A stretch of 60,000 nucleotides of DNA. It comes from Cristatella mucedo. Taxonomy: Eukaryota > Bryozoa > Phylactolaemata > Cristatellidae. The stretch covers positions 12,414,501-12,474,500 of the forward strand of contig WPIO01000004.1 of assembly GCA_009760855.2 (NCBI GenBank), written 5' to 3'. This document shows, piece after piece, positions 44,780 through 57,291 of the stretch. Under the pieces are notes generated by a model, which was given only the letters and a program-made list of their open reading frames with translations, did no database searches and was not told where the DNA came from. The number at the start of each line of letters is the position of its first letter. Position 1 is the stretch's first letter. The position numbers and the translations under genes are program-made.

Positions 44780-45465
44780 TGTAGGACATTTACCTCCCCC
44801 GGGTCGTTCCCCGAACATTTCCCCCCTGGTGGACCCAAGGACATCCCCCCGACATCCCCCCTGGGTAGGGCATTCCCCGTATGTTGATGCATGTATAAGT
44901 AAGAATACAGACATAAATATACATGATCAAATGAAGTTCACGTTCTACTGAAATAAAATCAACCCAGTATAAGCTGCGACTCGATAGCACGACCGACGGA
45001 GGCGGTACGGCCAGCGCGGCGGCGGTCGACGCGCGACGTCCGGTGCAGCAGCGACTGCGGTGGCGGTGAGGTTTGAACGGGCGGTAGCAGGCGGCGCCGA
45101 TGTCAGGAGGGGCTGCGGCAGTGTCGGTGGCGCCCGAGGATACTGTTCCGCGCTCGTGGCTGCTGCCGAGAGCGTCTGCTGCTGGCCGCCCTGGACAGAG
45201 CTTTGACCTTGCACTTGGTGCTCTGCCGAAAAGCAGGGCCGCAGCGACCGCATTTTCAATGACTACAATGTAGGAATCTGTGATATATTATATTCTATAT
45301 GAGATCTTTATAAGATATGTAAACAGGACAGTTTATATCACGGCATTTCCATACGGAAGGGAAGAAATGCCCTACCCCAGTGGGGGAAATGTCCTACCCC
45401 AGGGGAATATGTGGGGGGGGGGGGTGAATGTCCAGGGGGAGAAATGTCCGTACCCCGAGGACTAA
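44780..45465. repeat. Imperfect inverted repeat of C-rich/G-rich arms, possible MITE or foldback element
   Basis: The left arm (44780-44885) contains GACATCCCCC, GGGTAGGGCATTCCCCGTAT and ACATTTCCCCCC. The right arm (45350-45465) carries the reverse complement motifs ATACGG...AATGCCCTACCCC, GGGGGAAATGTCC and GGGGGAGAAATGTCC. The spacer includes a CpG-rich patch (44990-45255). Multiple direct repeats of a GGGGGAAATGTCC unit occur in each arm. No transposase was seen and the family is unknown. Confidence 0.6.
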
Positions 45466-46035
45466 AGTATCTAGAGGCCTACGATACTTGAGGTGCCGTT
45501 GAAGCTAGGAATTGACTCTCTAGCACCTAGATGGATTCTCTAGCAACCCTTGGGGAAAGGGAACGTACGAAGTATTCTACCGTAGTTTTAAGTATCCTAG
45601 CTACATGACTCCGTGGGGCTCTGCAAGACAAAACACATTCCTCCAGCAACTCCCCAGTTGCTCGGTATCCCATATGAGAGTTTCTATTACTGTGACCAGA
45701 TCTAGGCACTGCCGGCTTCAGCTGCACTGCCCAGTTCTTTCACTGCCTTTTGCAGCCGTTTTCCCCGAAGGCAAATGCTCCCAAGGAACGAGGTCGGCGA
45801 CTAGCCCGCAAAACCCCTACAAACCTATCTTAATGCAAACAGTTCGCACCATCACCCATTCCCCTGCACTTTTCGGATGATTCTTCTTAGCGACTTTCTA
45901 TGATATTCATTTAATACGCTGCCAAATAGTTCTGATGTGGAAAGTGGTTTAGTGTAAGCTACTAATACCTAATCAAAAGATCTTTTAGTTTTCTGGGTTT
46001 TTTTCTGGTTTCCCCTTTTAGCCCAGCGCCCAAGG
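45466..46035. other. Unannotated sequence
   Basis: Nothing recognised beyond short chance frames. Confidence 0.3.
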
Positions 46036-46039
46036 CGGT

Positions 46040-46420
46040 TGCCTAGTTCGCCTGGCGGGAGAACCTGCTCTGGTTCCACGTGGATTGTCTATATCGTCCT
46101 TATACGTGCTGACACCACGCAGGTTATCACTGACCGATTGTCAGGCTTCACCAGATCCTACTTTAAACTGGCACAAAAACTGGCCAGCGATTCCCAGGCT
46201 ACCACTGAGTCCTGTGAGGGCCAGCCAGGACGAGCAGTGTTTGGGCACGTGGCCTTAACTACAGACCAATACGGCCCACGAGAATCAGTTGATCGCTATT
46301 CATATCCCAGGAGGGTTGCCGACCCAATCACAGTCCCTTACAGCATATGTAAAGTACCTAGCACGTGGTATAGCTCTCTACGCTATATACGCGTCTCATA
46401 TTTATTATTACTAATATCTC
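46040..46420 (+). mobile_element. LINE A-like 3' remnant
   Basis: 'cgtgctgacacc...ggttatcactgacc', a hairpin-like AAAGTACCTAGCACGTGG and a short ATT tail (46397-46410) resemble the A 3' end. It is strongly diverged. Confidence 0.4.
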
Positions 46421-46429
46421 TATGCGAGC

Positions 46430-48640
46430 CGTGTCTTCTCAATCCCTCACCCACAGCCGCCCCACCGAATGCCCAAGAAGCAGAGCTCGCTTCGTCTACG
46501 GCGAGAGTTCTTATTTGGCCGTTTCTTGCCCGGTAATGAAGTCAAGCTCTCGCAACGTGCATAGGAGAGCAAGCGAACCGTTGACCATTTAGCTGGCGCG
46601 TAAATGGCCGCCGGCGCTCGCGCGGCCATAGTTGCACTCCCTTTTCGATCTTTATTCGGGTTCCGCGCGCGCGAGAGAAGGGCTTTTCGAGAGCCGTTCA
46701 CCGTGCTAGACCACAACGACCGGCGCCCTTTCTGCGCCGTCACGCTCGCCTACAAATGGCCGCGCGAGGAGCAGTGCAGCTGTGGCCAGTCAGCTGCCCC
46801 TGCCACTAGTTTCTGCTGAGTTCCCAAAGTGCAACGCGCTACTCGGCACTCACGCTCAGGCCCGCCGAATTCACGGCCACCCTCGCGGTCACGACGGAGT
46901 TACGGTCGGGCGTAGCTAGCGGTTTTAGACCCGTCGCAGCTAGTCCAGACCCGAATTCACAAGTACGGCGTAAGGAAGGTTACGAGCGAAGGTCGAGAAG
47001 CCTTGGAATGTCGGTAAAGTAAGGTAAGTTGGTGTAAAGCCCGCTACTCGTGAGTGCGTCGCCGCTGCAACGAAGGTGCTGCTGCGCTTGGACGACGCGG
47101 ACTTCTCCGCCACTTTTCGCGACCGCGCGTGGACGGCGAAACGGAAGCGGTGGGAACGTCCGGACTGCCATCGCTTGCAAAGCCAGATCTCTGCTCATGG
47201 ATGCTCTGAGCGAGAACACAAGGATTTCAGCGGGCTCGATTGTTTTTTAAGCTGGAATTTATCTAGCAAGAAGCCGTTCTTTAAGTAGTCGGACCAAACA
47301 TCGCCGTCAGAGCACATCCGCTCGCTGGCTAGCATCCGGAAACCGATCCGAGGTAAATACTCAGCCAAAAGGCTGCAATCACTCTGTCGATGAGCTGTAA
47401 CACTCTGAAGACCGGGTGCTAATCAGCCACAGATACTTTTTTATGCTGGCATTTCGACATATGCTCATCCACAGGTAATTCAATAGAGCAACGCTGACGT
47501 CGTTCTGAGATCCATCTCCGTTCATCACGAAGTAGGATAGGCAATGGCGTCACTCTGGCCTTCCAATTAATTTTCTTTTCCTCACCGATAGTATGTTGGC
47601 AACAGCGGCGATTTTCTACCTGGATTGAAGGAATCGCAGGTATGGGGAAATCTAAGTCAAATCCGCTCGGCTCAAACGGAAAAACCAGAAAGCTTTCGCC
47701 GAAGCCAAGTTTGTGGGTCTAAAATAAACCGGACGGACGTACTTACTTAGGGAGTAGTAGGAATGAACGAAGAGCCGAGTGCAGATATCGACGGTCAGCC
47801 ACAGGAGTCAGCATTAGGAGCCATGTCTTTCAATACGCGCTGAAATTCGACGATCAATGCCAACAGAGTTTACAAACGCCAGCCCTCAGCAGGATGTATG
47901 CCATCGAAGTAGGCCGCTGTCAGCTTAATCACCACAGATACCTCCGAAGCTGCTCTTACAGCTGCTGCTTTGCCACCACCAAGTGCGAACCACTCATATG
48001 TTGGCTTCCCTTCGGAATTACTCTCTGCAATACATCCTGTCTTAATTTAAGCTGTCGCTGATGTCGCACCTATGAAATTGGATCTCTCATCGTCGAGAGC
48101 CCCATTTGTGAAGAAGCACAAACTTCTAATCACTCGATTGCATACCAGTTAACTGGAACTGCTGTTGCACAACTGTTGTTGTTGTCGAGTAACACGAAAA
48201 CAATCATTTGAGTAGCGAACACTCTCTAGGATTTAGCTCGGCTAACCGATCAAGTTCCTGTCTGCCACGCCGAAGAAACCACAGAATTAAGCTGATGAGC
48301 TCAAAACCTCTCAACTTTGCAGTTGGCAGCATTAAACGTCGAAGGCTTGGCTCGGTCAGCCACGTTTTTGCATGCCCAGTGCGCTTTTTCACGTCCGGTT
48401 GAAAGGGGCAGCTAACCATTTGGCATTGCTACTGTCCCCGACGATTTTAGGGTGTACAAAAAGCACCATCTTACTGATCGTAGGTAAAGTCAAAGTGTAC
48501 ACTGTACCCTCGTTTAGAGGTCTTAATATTTGCTGGTATTATTAGCTTTAATCACCGTCTACCGGCGACATCACACTCGATAAAGTCATGTAGCTTAGAT
48601 TGCATTAAGAAAATGGACAATGTCAAGGTGTGCGGTCGCG
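46430..48640. other. Intergenic region with a CpG-rich patch
   Basis: 46560-47190 is rich in CpG and could be a promoter, but no coding exon with splice support was found on either strand. The rest is unremarkable. Confidence 0.3.
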
Positions 48641-48646
48641 TTTATT
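48641..48646 (-). terminator. AATAAA polyadenylation signal of the claudin-like gene
   Basis: TTTATT on the plus strand gives AATAAA on the minus strand, 92 bases after the stop codon at 48738. Confidence 0.6.
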
Positions 48647-48737
48647 GTGACACGTGGCATGTTGCTAACGTGGCTGGTTACATGATTTAGAACAATTTCT
48701 AATCGGTAGAATGACATTCTGGCACCCTAAGAAACGC

Positions 48738-49012
48738 TCAGTCGGAGCGTCTGCAGACGTGGATCGCCTTCCGTCGCACGTCTTCTCTCAAGTAGTGGCT
48801 GTATACAGTAGACGATGTCGAAGCGAGAAATGCCACCAGGAGGGTCGCCACCGAAATCCAAGTTGAAGAAGCAGGCTGCGAGATTGTGAGATTGGAGTTT
48901 ATGTCAAGATTGTTGTAGCTGAAGTGTTCTGGATGATTCATACGGACGGTCACGAGGGCCAGTGCAAAAGCCACGTAGACGCCTGACAATAGGAAAATCA
49001 ATTCCAGGATTG
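48738..49012 (-). CDS. Claudin-like membrane protein gene, exon 4 (membrane segments 3 and 4)
   Basis: The acceptor tttcaatgcag is followed by two bases (CA) that complete an Ala codon begun in exon 3, then 90 codons and TGA. ILELIFLLSGVYVAFALALV is a membrane segment. It is followed by a short outer loop with two N-glycosylation-type sites (NLT; HFSYNNLDINSN region) and a second membrane segment (WISVATLLVAFLAST). The tail is short, basic and cytoplasmic (YLREDVRRKAIHVCRRSD). This fits membrane spans 3 and 4 of the claudin/PMP22 fold. No PDZ-binding end is evident. Confidence 0.78.
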
Positions 49013-49909
49013 CTGCATTGAAACTTGTCCAAATTCCATTGATTTTAATTTGTGCAAACGAAGGTGCTCTTTTATTTCATCAAAAGAATCAATTGACACA
49101 CTCCGCAAGGGAACACGCCAAACGAGGGGGACAGACAAAGAACACGAGAACTAGATCTGCATTGTTTCCCTCTCATGGGCAAGGACAAATTAGTAATAAA
49201 CGCAAAAAAACGGATTTCGATGGTCAATGCGTAACTTAAGAACGTCACGAGCACGTTCACGACGAAGACAAAATATTCTGCAATGCTTGGTAACCTTGAC
49301 CCTTTCGCAGCAACAGCAGCAGATGCGTGGCGTAAGCAGCTCTTCGGCTTTCGTATAGGCGTATATGCGGATAGCGTCCTCTCGCTTCTGCTCCGCTTCT
49401 ACGCTGCCACGAAGCACTTCCGGTAGGGGATAGCCTAGTTACCTGGATGTGCTGGGCCGTAGATATTTCAGCTTGAGATTCCTTGGATAGGCAGAGGTCA
49501 TTTATTGTCAGTCATGAACAGCAGAAACAATTACGCTAAATACCTAGCGTAGGCGGCAAGCAAGAGTTCCGTGACGAGTAAGGTGGTGTAAATATTCACT
49601 TGATCGGTGGTAGTATATGTGTGCAGAATAGTTCGCTCGTGTATGCAAGTGCAGAGAGGGACATTGACTGCATGCGAAGTATCTCAGATTAACAAATTCA
49701 TTAGATTGTATGCTATGTGCCGTTTTGTTTATGTGAATTCGCTAGTTAATACGGACCGTGACCCATTACAACTGGCCAACACTAGCACATTCTTCCTGAG
49801 CTTATGCGAATAATTGAGCGACGAAAGCTGGACTCGGTTCGAGAAGTACGGTTTTAGGATTTCGGTATGCGTGCTTCACTTAGTGATATCGGTACCATCA
49901 ACCACTCAC

Positions 49910-50048
49910 CCGTGCAGAACGCCGTAGTGGCTGCCAGCAGGCTGACGATAGCATTCAGGAAGAATAGGTTGCACAGCTCAAGAGTCAGTGCAGCCACGAC
50001 GCACAGGGCCGACACAATGAGGCATGACTGCGCTGTTCTAGTAGCCGT
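49910..50048 (-). CDS. Claudin-like membrane protein gene, exon 3 (membrane segment 2)
   Basis: Acceptor catagggcag; donor G|GTGAGT (strong), leaving one base. The 46 codons read TATRTAQSCLIVSALCVVAA and then a long hydrophobic run through CNLFFLNAIVSLLAATTAFCT. This covers membrane span 2, preceded by the Arg expected at the end of the first extracellular loop. An alternative acceptor five bases upstream (50053, catag) would give a phase that joins exon 1 directly, skipping exon 2. Confidence 0.78.
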
Positions 50049-50317
50049 CTGCCCTATGACGAGAAACCAGCAGTCGGATCACATTTTTGCCACCGGTTTT
50101 GCCAGAGCTAAAGCTCAACGCAAACGAGACGACAGTAGCTCTTGAATGCACACGTGCGCTCCTTACTGCGTGTCTGAGCCTGAAGCTAGGCCAAAGATGC
50201 TCCAGCAGAATGGTCACCAAGCATCACTTTAAATTACGATAAAAAAGAGCATTTGATCAATAGTCAAAATGGCTAACGGACTACTGACTACCTGCTGGGT
50301 CAGGCATTAATTGTAAC

Positions 50318-50412
50318 CCGGTAGTCCTTAGTGCCCACGGTGAGCTTAAGGCGACACGGTACCGGAATGGTGTTCTTCAAATGGCCAACCGCGGCATCGC
50401 CATAGCCATCAT
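50318..50412 (-). CDS. Claudin-like membrane protein gene, exon 2 (rest of extracellular loop)
   Basis: The acceptor ttaattctttacccag is followed by two bases completing Asp from exon 1. Then come 31 codons, beginning DGYGDAAVGHLKN and including IPVPCRLKLTVGTKDYR, to a weak donor CGG|GTTACA in phase 0, matching the cag acceptor of exon 3. It supplies the second loop cysteine that pairs with the GLWASC cysteine in this superfamily. Reading on would hit TGA six codons later. The donor is the weakest part of the model. The exon may be skipped in some transcripts because exons 1 and 3 can also join in phase. Confidence 0.6.
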
Positions 50413-50425
50413 CTGGGTAAAGAAT

Positions 50426-51765
50426 TAATAATAATAATAATGATAAAATTAGTGCACTTGATAAAGCGTCCTGAGAGAACTCAATCTCTCTCTAGGCGCT
50501 TTACATTTGCTTCAAAGGGAAATGCATTTCAATGATGAGTAATATCATGCTTGATAAACAAACAACATGAATAACATGGTTAGGGGTGACATGCACAGGG
50601 TCAGCATGCAAATGTGGTAAGTGGCAGCATGCACAGTGTCAGCACACGTAAGCACATGAAGGACGAATATCAGGGACCCACTAAATGCTTTCATAAATAG
50701 GTGCGTTTTTAATTTCTTTAAATGTGGTCAAGTCAGGGGAGGTTCTGACACAAGTCGGCAGGGAGTTCCAGGCTTTGGGATCATATGAACTACATGCATG
50801 GTCTCCAAAAGATTTGAGGTTTTTACGAGGTATTGGTAGACTGTTGGATTCCGAAAAGCGGGTGGTACGATGCTTGGCCTGATGGGGTAGTATATCTGAG
50901 AGATAGGCTGGAGCCAACGAATGAAGTGACCTAAAAGTGAGCAACAAAACCTTGAAGTCAATCCGTTGCTTGACTGGTCGCAGTGCTGGTCGGCGAGAAG
51001 TGGAGTAATGTGGCAACTGCGAAGCTCGCGACAGACAAGCCTAGCTGCAGAGTTTTGCACCAGCTGCGATCGCCTGATCGCACATGCCGGTAGATCAGTA
51101 AGCAGTGAGTTGCATAAGTCGAGACAAGATGTCACGAATGCATGGACCAACTTAGACGTGATATCCTTATCTAAACAAGCCCAAATTTTAGCAATTTTAT
51201 ATAGCTGAAGGTAGGCAGATTTGACTGTGGAGCTGATGTGGTCGTCTAACGAGAGGTCACTTTGGAACATGACACCTAGATTTCGAGCTGATTCAACAGG
51301 AGATATGCTGGCAGAGCCAATTTTGAGCGTCAGCCTTTCCAATCTCTGAATCACACTGGGTTTGCCCATAACTAGTAAGTTTTTCTTATCATCGTTTAAT
51401 TTTAGAAAATTTGCTGCATCCATGTGTGGATATCATCAATACATGCAGCAAGGGAGTTAAGAGAATTTGAGGTGCTCGAAGGCTCGGAGGGATCGAAGCA
51501 AAGGTACAACTGAGTGTCATCCGCATAGAAGTGAAAGCCTTTATTGTGCTTGGCAATCACATCAGCAAGAGGGAGAGAGTATAAACCGTGAAAAGAACCG
51601 GACCTAGCACTGAGCCCTGAGGTACCCCTTATTTCAGATGTACCTCGGATGATCTTTGTCCATTCACGTCAATACTCTGGAGTCTCCCACTGAGATAGGA
51701 CCTGAACCATTGCAGAGCAGAGCCAGCGATGCCCAGTCGAGACGAATAGAGCTCTAGAAGAGCCG
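50426..51765 (-). mobile_element. LINE family A copy abutting exon 2 of the claudin-like gene
   Basis: AAT tail at 50426-50442, hairpin, 3' UTR and coding remnants (KPSVIQRLERLTLKIGSAS, ARNLGVMFQSDLSL, and the RT box region near 51520). Its tail ends only about 13 bases from the exon 2 acceptor, in the same orientation as the gene. Confidence 0.85.
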
Positions 51766-51897
51766 TCTATTGTTAATGGAGCTGCACGAATTCATATCTG
51801 CATGTGCGGTAAGAATGGCTAACAGCTGCATTGGAGGACGATCAGGTTTGAATAGGTTTAGTGAAACAAATTTTAATCAATAGGCAGGTCTTAGCAT

Positions 51898-52170
51898 GCA
51901 CATAATAGTAATGATAATAATGCACTTGATAAAGCGCCCTCAGAGAACTCAATCTCTTTCTAGGTGATTTACATTTGCAGCAAAGGGAAATGCGATTGAA
52001 TGGTGAGTACTATTATGCTTGATAAACAACATGAACAACATGGTTAGGTGTGACATGCACAGAGTCAGCATGCAAATGTGGTAAGTGGCAGCATGCACAG
52101 TGTCAGCACACATAAGCACATGAAGGACGAATCAAAGGGACCCACTAAATGCTGTCCTAAATAGTGACAA
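51898..52170 (-). mobile_element. LINE family A, very short 5'-truncated copy
   Basis: Tail (aatgataataatg), hairpin and 3' UTR only, ending at 'gctgtcctaaatag'. Confidence 0.8.
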
Positions 52171-52564
52171 TGCATAGTGACAATCACTAATTTTCTATCA
52201 AACAAAAAACAGATTTTTACACGAATGAGAAAATGGGTAGTCTAGTCGTAGTTGTGCGAATGATCCTTTCAAGAATGACAGATGTTCTATAGTGCCTACC
52301 TGGTAGGTATTGCTGGGCATATATATGTATATATTAATAGATTTGCACAATGCACGTGAAGCTTTGAACGTAGATTACCAAGTCCCTCTGAAATACCTCA
52401 TAAGCATTGCAACGAATACACACTCTTTTTGCATGGTCTCTGCATTGCAGCGAATGCACATGTTCTCCGTATACTCTTCGCATATCAACGAAAACCTAAC
52501 ACTGACCATGAAGATCGCATCTGTGGGACAAATTCAATTGCCTACTTTTCCGTCCGTACTATGC

Positions 52565-53395
52565 TTACTAGTTATGGGCAAAATAAGTGTGATTCAGAAA
52601 TTTGAAAGGTTAACGCTCAAAATCGGCTCTGCCAGCTTATCTCCTGTTGAATCAGCTCGAAATCTGGGTGTCATGTTCCAAAGTAACTTTTCATTAGACG
52701 ACCACATCAGCTCCACAGTCAAGTCTGCCTACTTTCAGATACATACCATTGTAAAACTTGGGCTTGCTTAGATAAGGATACCACATTTAAGTTGGTCCAT
52801 GCATTTGTGACACCCCGTCTTGACTTCTGTAACTTACAGCAATCAGGCGCTTACAGCTGGTACAAAACTCTGCAGCTAGGCTTGTCTTTCGCGAGCGTTG
52901 TTGCCACATCACACCACTTCTCGCCTACCTGCACTGGCTACCAATCAAGCAAAAGATTGACTTCAAGGTTTTGTCGCTCACTTTTAGGTCCCTTCATTCG
53001 TTGGCTCCAGTCTATCTCTCAAATCTACTCTCCCACTAGGCCAAGCATCGTACCACCCGCTTTTCGGAATCCAACAGTCTACCAATACATCGTACAAACC
53101 TCAAATCTTTTGGAGACCGTGCATTTAGTTCGTATACTCCCAAAGCCTGGAACTCACTCTCAACTTTCGTCACGACATCCCATGACTTGACCACATATAA
53201 AGAAATTAAAAATGCACCTATTTATGACAGCATTTAGTAGGTCCCTATGATTCGTTCTTTATGTGCTTACGTGTGCTGACACTGCGCATGCTGTCACTAA
53301 ACACACTTGCATGCTGACCATGTGAATGTTATCCCTAACCATGTTACTCTTGTTGTGTATTGAGCATGCAACCACTAACCATCTGATCGTCTTTC
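52565..53395 (+). mobile_element. LINE family A, plus-strand copy lacking its 3' tail
   Basis: It starts at the LLVMGK region, followed by FERLTLKIGSASLSPVESAR, NLGVMFQSNFSLDDHISS and HAFVTPRLDFCN. The 3' UTR to 'cgtctttccgaaagg' follows. The hairpin and trinucleotide tail are missing, cut by an older LINE on the other strand. Confidence 0.8.
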
Positions 53396-54330
53396 CGAAA
53401 GGAGCAATGCTGCGATGAGCAGCGTAGGTTTTGAGCTTCTTTTAAACATCGCGAAATCAGTGAATGTCGCTATTTCAGTGGGCAGCTACTTCCAGGTTTC
53501 ATGGGCAAAAAACTGAGGGCACTGCCTCAAAAGGATCGGAGTTTGGTAAGAGGCGCAGCTAAGTGACCACAGTCTGAGGAGCGGATCGCATGAGAGGATG
53601 CCTGAAGAGCAAGAATTTTAGATCAAAAGACTGAGGATCAAACAGCAAAGAGACCAACACACCATCAGTGACTAGACAGACTTGAACTCTGTGCGCTTGC
53701 TGATGGAACGCCCGTGCAGATTGAATGGGTTCAATGTGGTAGTTGTTGCATTCAAAGTTGATAAGCCAAACCGAGCCAAGCTCTGCACCGGCATCCTATT
53801 GCACAGGCAGTCTCACCGCTAAGAAGAGTGCTACACAACATATACCGGACTTCTCATTTAATAGACTAAATTAGCTGTGGTGCTTTCATTTTTTATGTCA
53901 AATTTGTATAGTAGGCAAACTTGACTTTACGGCTGATGTCGTCGTCGTGAAAAGTTTTTTTCCAACAGGACGCGTCAATTCTTCGGAGATTGTGTAGCAA
54001 ATACTTTGGCTGGGCTAATTGTGAGAGTTAAGTTTACCAGTTTCTGAGTGACAATAGCTTTGCCCACACTTATGCAATTGGACCAGTAGTGCATCAATTT
54101 TTAATAGCTATTGTACTTCCATCTGTGAAAATACGCTGTCATCCAAGTGTGAATATCACCAATACAGTATTTAGAGGATCTGTGAGAATTTGGGGGTGCT
54201 ATAATGTATGGAGGAAGTAGGCAAAGATACAGCTGCGTGTCAGCTGCAAAGAAATGAAACGCTGTGTCGTACTTGGCGATTGTAACTACCAAAGGTAGAA
54301 CATAAAGTGTTCGGAAATTCGAAGGATAGG
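53396..54330 (-). mobile_element. Old LINE related to family A (third subfamily)
   Basis: The minus strand shows decayed RT-end motifs: LPTEIATFTDFAMFKRS near 53450, and FHFFAADTQLYLC plus a DIHTWM motif near 54150-54260. It differs clearly from A and B but has the same order, so it is a related L2/CR1-type element. Confidence 0.6.
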
Positions 54331-54554
54331 GATTATTAATACATTTACCAATAGACTACGACACAAACTCGCTAGTACCATCTCTCAGTGGCTGCAGCAT
54401 TGCTTCATTTACTTTAGCTCGGAGCTCTACTAAGATGTCATCCAAATGGAGCTTTCTTGATTGGCCTGAGTTATATAGCACTTCCCATTTTCGGTTTGTG
54501 CCTATACAACATGGATACAGACAAAAACTGAGCGTGCTGAAAAAAGCGTGCCAC

Positions 54555-55030
54555 GTTGTTAGTTCTTACGCTGACCCACAAGGCCCGCCACGACTTGGCT
54601 CCTTCGTACCTAGCTGAACTGCTGCTTCAGTTTCAGCCTGTTCGCGCCCTCAGGTCCTGTGTGGACAATAAATTAGCTGTCCCATTCCTTCGCTTAAAAA
54701 CAGTTGGCGACAGAAGCTTTAGCTCTGCAGGTCCTAGACTGTGGAACTCGCTTCCATAATTCTTACGCAACGACAACTACTCTCCTACTGCCGACTATGG
54801 CACATCTTTTTCAGCGGTCCTGAGCTGCTACTTCTATGCTACTCGCTACCTCAACTGCTCTCCTGACTCTGCTATGCTTCCCACTTTCTCTTTGTTGCGT
54901 GAGACGAAGTCTGTTGGGTACCGAATGCGTACCGAAAGCCGCTTAGGCTGTGAGTGCGCTATACAAAACTCTCCTGCGTAACACCCAACGTGGTCTTTAT
55001 GACTTTGTGGAGTTACAGACGGAGATACAA
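54555..55030 (+). mobile_element. LINE family B, 5'-truncated copy
   Basis: It enters at [20 protein letters not shown] and continues [20 protein letters not shown] with a premature stop (TAA for CAA at 54757). It ends in the B 3' UTR (gtggagttacagacggagataca). It is nearly identical to 16890-17350. Confidence 0.88.
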
Positions 55031-55474
55031 GTAGACGATCGGCCAGCAACTGGAAACATCCCCTTGTGGTTCCACACCTTAAAATATCTAAATACTCAGC
55101 CGAAAAATGAGCAAAAACACGATCTCAGATAGTAGGACAGATTGAAAAAGGCCGAGAACTCTTTGCAAGTCATTTAGTGCAGCATCATGGCCCGTTATTG
55201 CAATGGGGCGTCGGCATCGCTGAGCGAATGGGGAGACTGTGAAGTGTCCACCCACAGCAGCATTTGAGCCGAGCGGCTGCGTCTTTGCTGTTAATAAACT
55301 ACTCAGTAGACGTCCTTCCTTACTTACTCCTGTGCAGGCATCCAGCCTACCATCGAATAGCGATGCTAGTTAGCTAGCTATTGGTAATGGCTTGATGTGC
55401 CAGCCTGTTCATAGATATGAATAGAACTGGAATTTTCAGCCACGTGATCCAAAGAGTGGCGAGTGCCATTAAGT

Positions 55475-56350
55475 TATAATAATAATAATACTTTTGTATA
55501 CCACCCTCAGAGAACTTAATCTCTTTGTAGTCACTGTGCGTATGCTGTAAGGGAAGCACGATCAAATGGTTAGTGGTAATATGCACCATGTCAACAAGAA
55601 TGACACGGTTAGAAGTTACATGCACAGGACCAACCAGTAAAATATGGTTAGGAGTAGCATTCACAGTGTCAGTACGCATGCGAAAAAAAGGATAAATCAC
55701 AAGGATTAAAATGCTTCGAGAAACATGTGCCTTTTAGCTTCTTTTTAAATTTCTTCAAGTCGGGGGAGAGGGGTGTCGTGACTTCATTCGGGTGTGAGTT
55801 CGGGGCTTTAGGAGCATACGAACTAAAAGCACGGTCTCCATAGGACTTGAGGCTCGTACGAGGTCTAGCTTAACGACTTCCGTCAGAAAAGCGGGCGGAA
55901 AGGTGCCTAGACTGGCGAGGGAGTAGTTATGATGGGTAGGCTGGAGCCAGATAATGGAGGAAGCTCAAAGTGAATGACGAGATCTTGAATTCGACACTCT
56001 GTTTTCTTCGGAGCGCCAGTCCTGGTCGGCTCTAGGCAATGTGTGCGGTAACTGCAACGATCACGAAAGACGTGCCTAGCTCCAGAGTCTTGCATCAACT
56101 GTGAGTGCCTGGTTGTATACAGGCCGGTAGACCAGTAATCAGTGAGGTACAGAAGTCGAGACGGGATGTCACAAATATATGGAACAATTTAGATGCAGAA
56201 GTCGTGGAGTATCCCTGTATAAGCAGGCTCTAATGTTTCCGATGTTATATAGCTTAAAGTAGGCAGACTTGACCATGAAGCTGATGCATTACATAGATTG
56301 CTGTCGCCTGCAGGTATGCATTGCCTTACTGGTCTGAGCGTCAACCTGCT
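55475..56350 (-). mobile_element. LINE family A, degenerate copy
   Basis: AAT repeats at 55478-55492, the hairpin remnant (ctcagagaacttaatctctttgtag) and a diverged 3' UTR, with coding remnants from 55790 to 56270. Confidence 0.7.
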
Positions 56351-57150
56351 GTGATGGCAATAATTCCGATGCAGATATATCGTTATCGTATAAGCAGTGT
56401 CCAGTGGAGACCCACCAGCTGACACCAGACCTTTTCAAACTTCTGACAGTGTTATCTAGATTAAAAAATAGAAACTTTCGATAATCTGTGACAGATGACA
56501 GCTTTCAATGCATGAGCAACAGAGCAGATATTACTGTACAAAACTACATGCAGGAGCAGGCAACGCAACTGGCCGGCTGGGAATCGCGATAGTTCATATT
56601 TTACCTACCGGTTTGTCTATCGACCTCAAATGATGAATCATTTACAGCTATGTAATGAGAGTTCTCTCCGTCTTGTTGAATGCGAGGACAAATGAACAAC
56701 GGAACCACTAGAAAATAGGCACTAACTGCTGACCGACATCTATAAGGATTCTTCAAAGTTATGGCTTTTCCCCCAGCTTCGTCACAGCGGTCTTTTAGGT
56801 TTCGTGGCGATGTGGGATAATACTATTTATAAATTGATAATTTTAAATTAAATTTTATTTAGTCACTGTTCTCGAACCTGTCTTATCTATCGTGCCTCTT
56901 AGATTTTATGATGGCAAATAATATCTCCGTTTTCGACTCAAAGAAACAGCACGTGAAAAGTTGGTCTCAATTATCCTTTGACCAAAGTCCAAGCTTTTCG
57001 TTAAATGGTAATGGTTTCTGATCGCCAGACAATTCGTGAGTAATAAGCTCAGATTGAGCTCAAATAGGCACTGCTAGCCAAGGAACACAGGTGAACAAAG
57101 TTCAGTGGCTGCTTTTATGAACTTTGCGAGACTTTCAAGCTTTTTACGAT
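56351..57150. other. Intron 1 of the claudin-like gene, unannotated part
   Basis: AT-rich, no recognised repeat or exon. Confidence 0.4.
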
Positions 57151-57156
57151 AAAGTA

Positions 57157-57291
57157 AAAATATATAATTCATTTGTATAGCGCCTGGGAAGAATTTAACC
57201 TCACTCCAGGCACTTAAAATATGCCGCTGGACTTGAGCCCTCGACCTCATTTTTCAAAGGCGAGCACCTTAATCCTCGGGCTCAGCGCGAA
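57157..57291 (-). mobile_element. SINE family 1 copy
   Basis: The minus strand has head GAGGATTAAGGTGCTCGCC, B box GAGGGCTCAAGTCC and hairpin tail (CCTGGAGTGAGG...AGGCGCT, AATTATATAT). The outer stem bases have changed on both arms (AGCGCCTGG with CCAGGC), keeping pairing. Confidence 0.65.

Noticed and set aside
45414-45424. Poly-G runs here and at 59085-59096 as quadruplex elements
   Set aside because: Single homopolymer runs without the spaced G-tracts needed. They could also be assembly or sequencing weak points.
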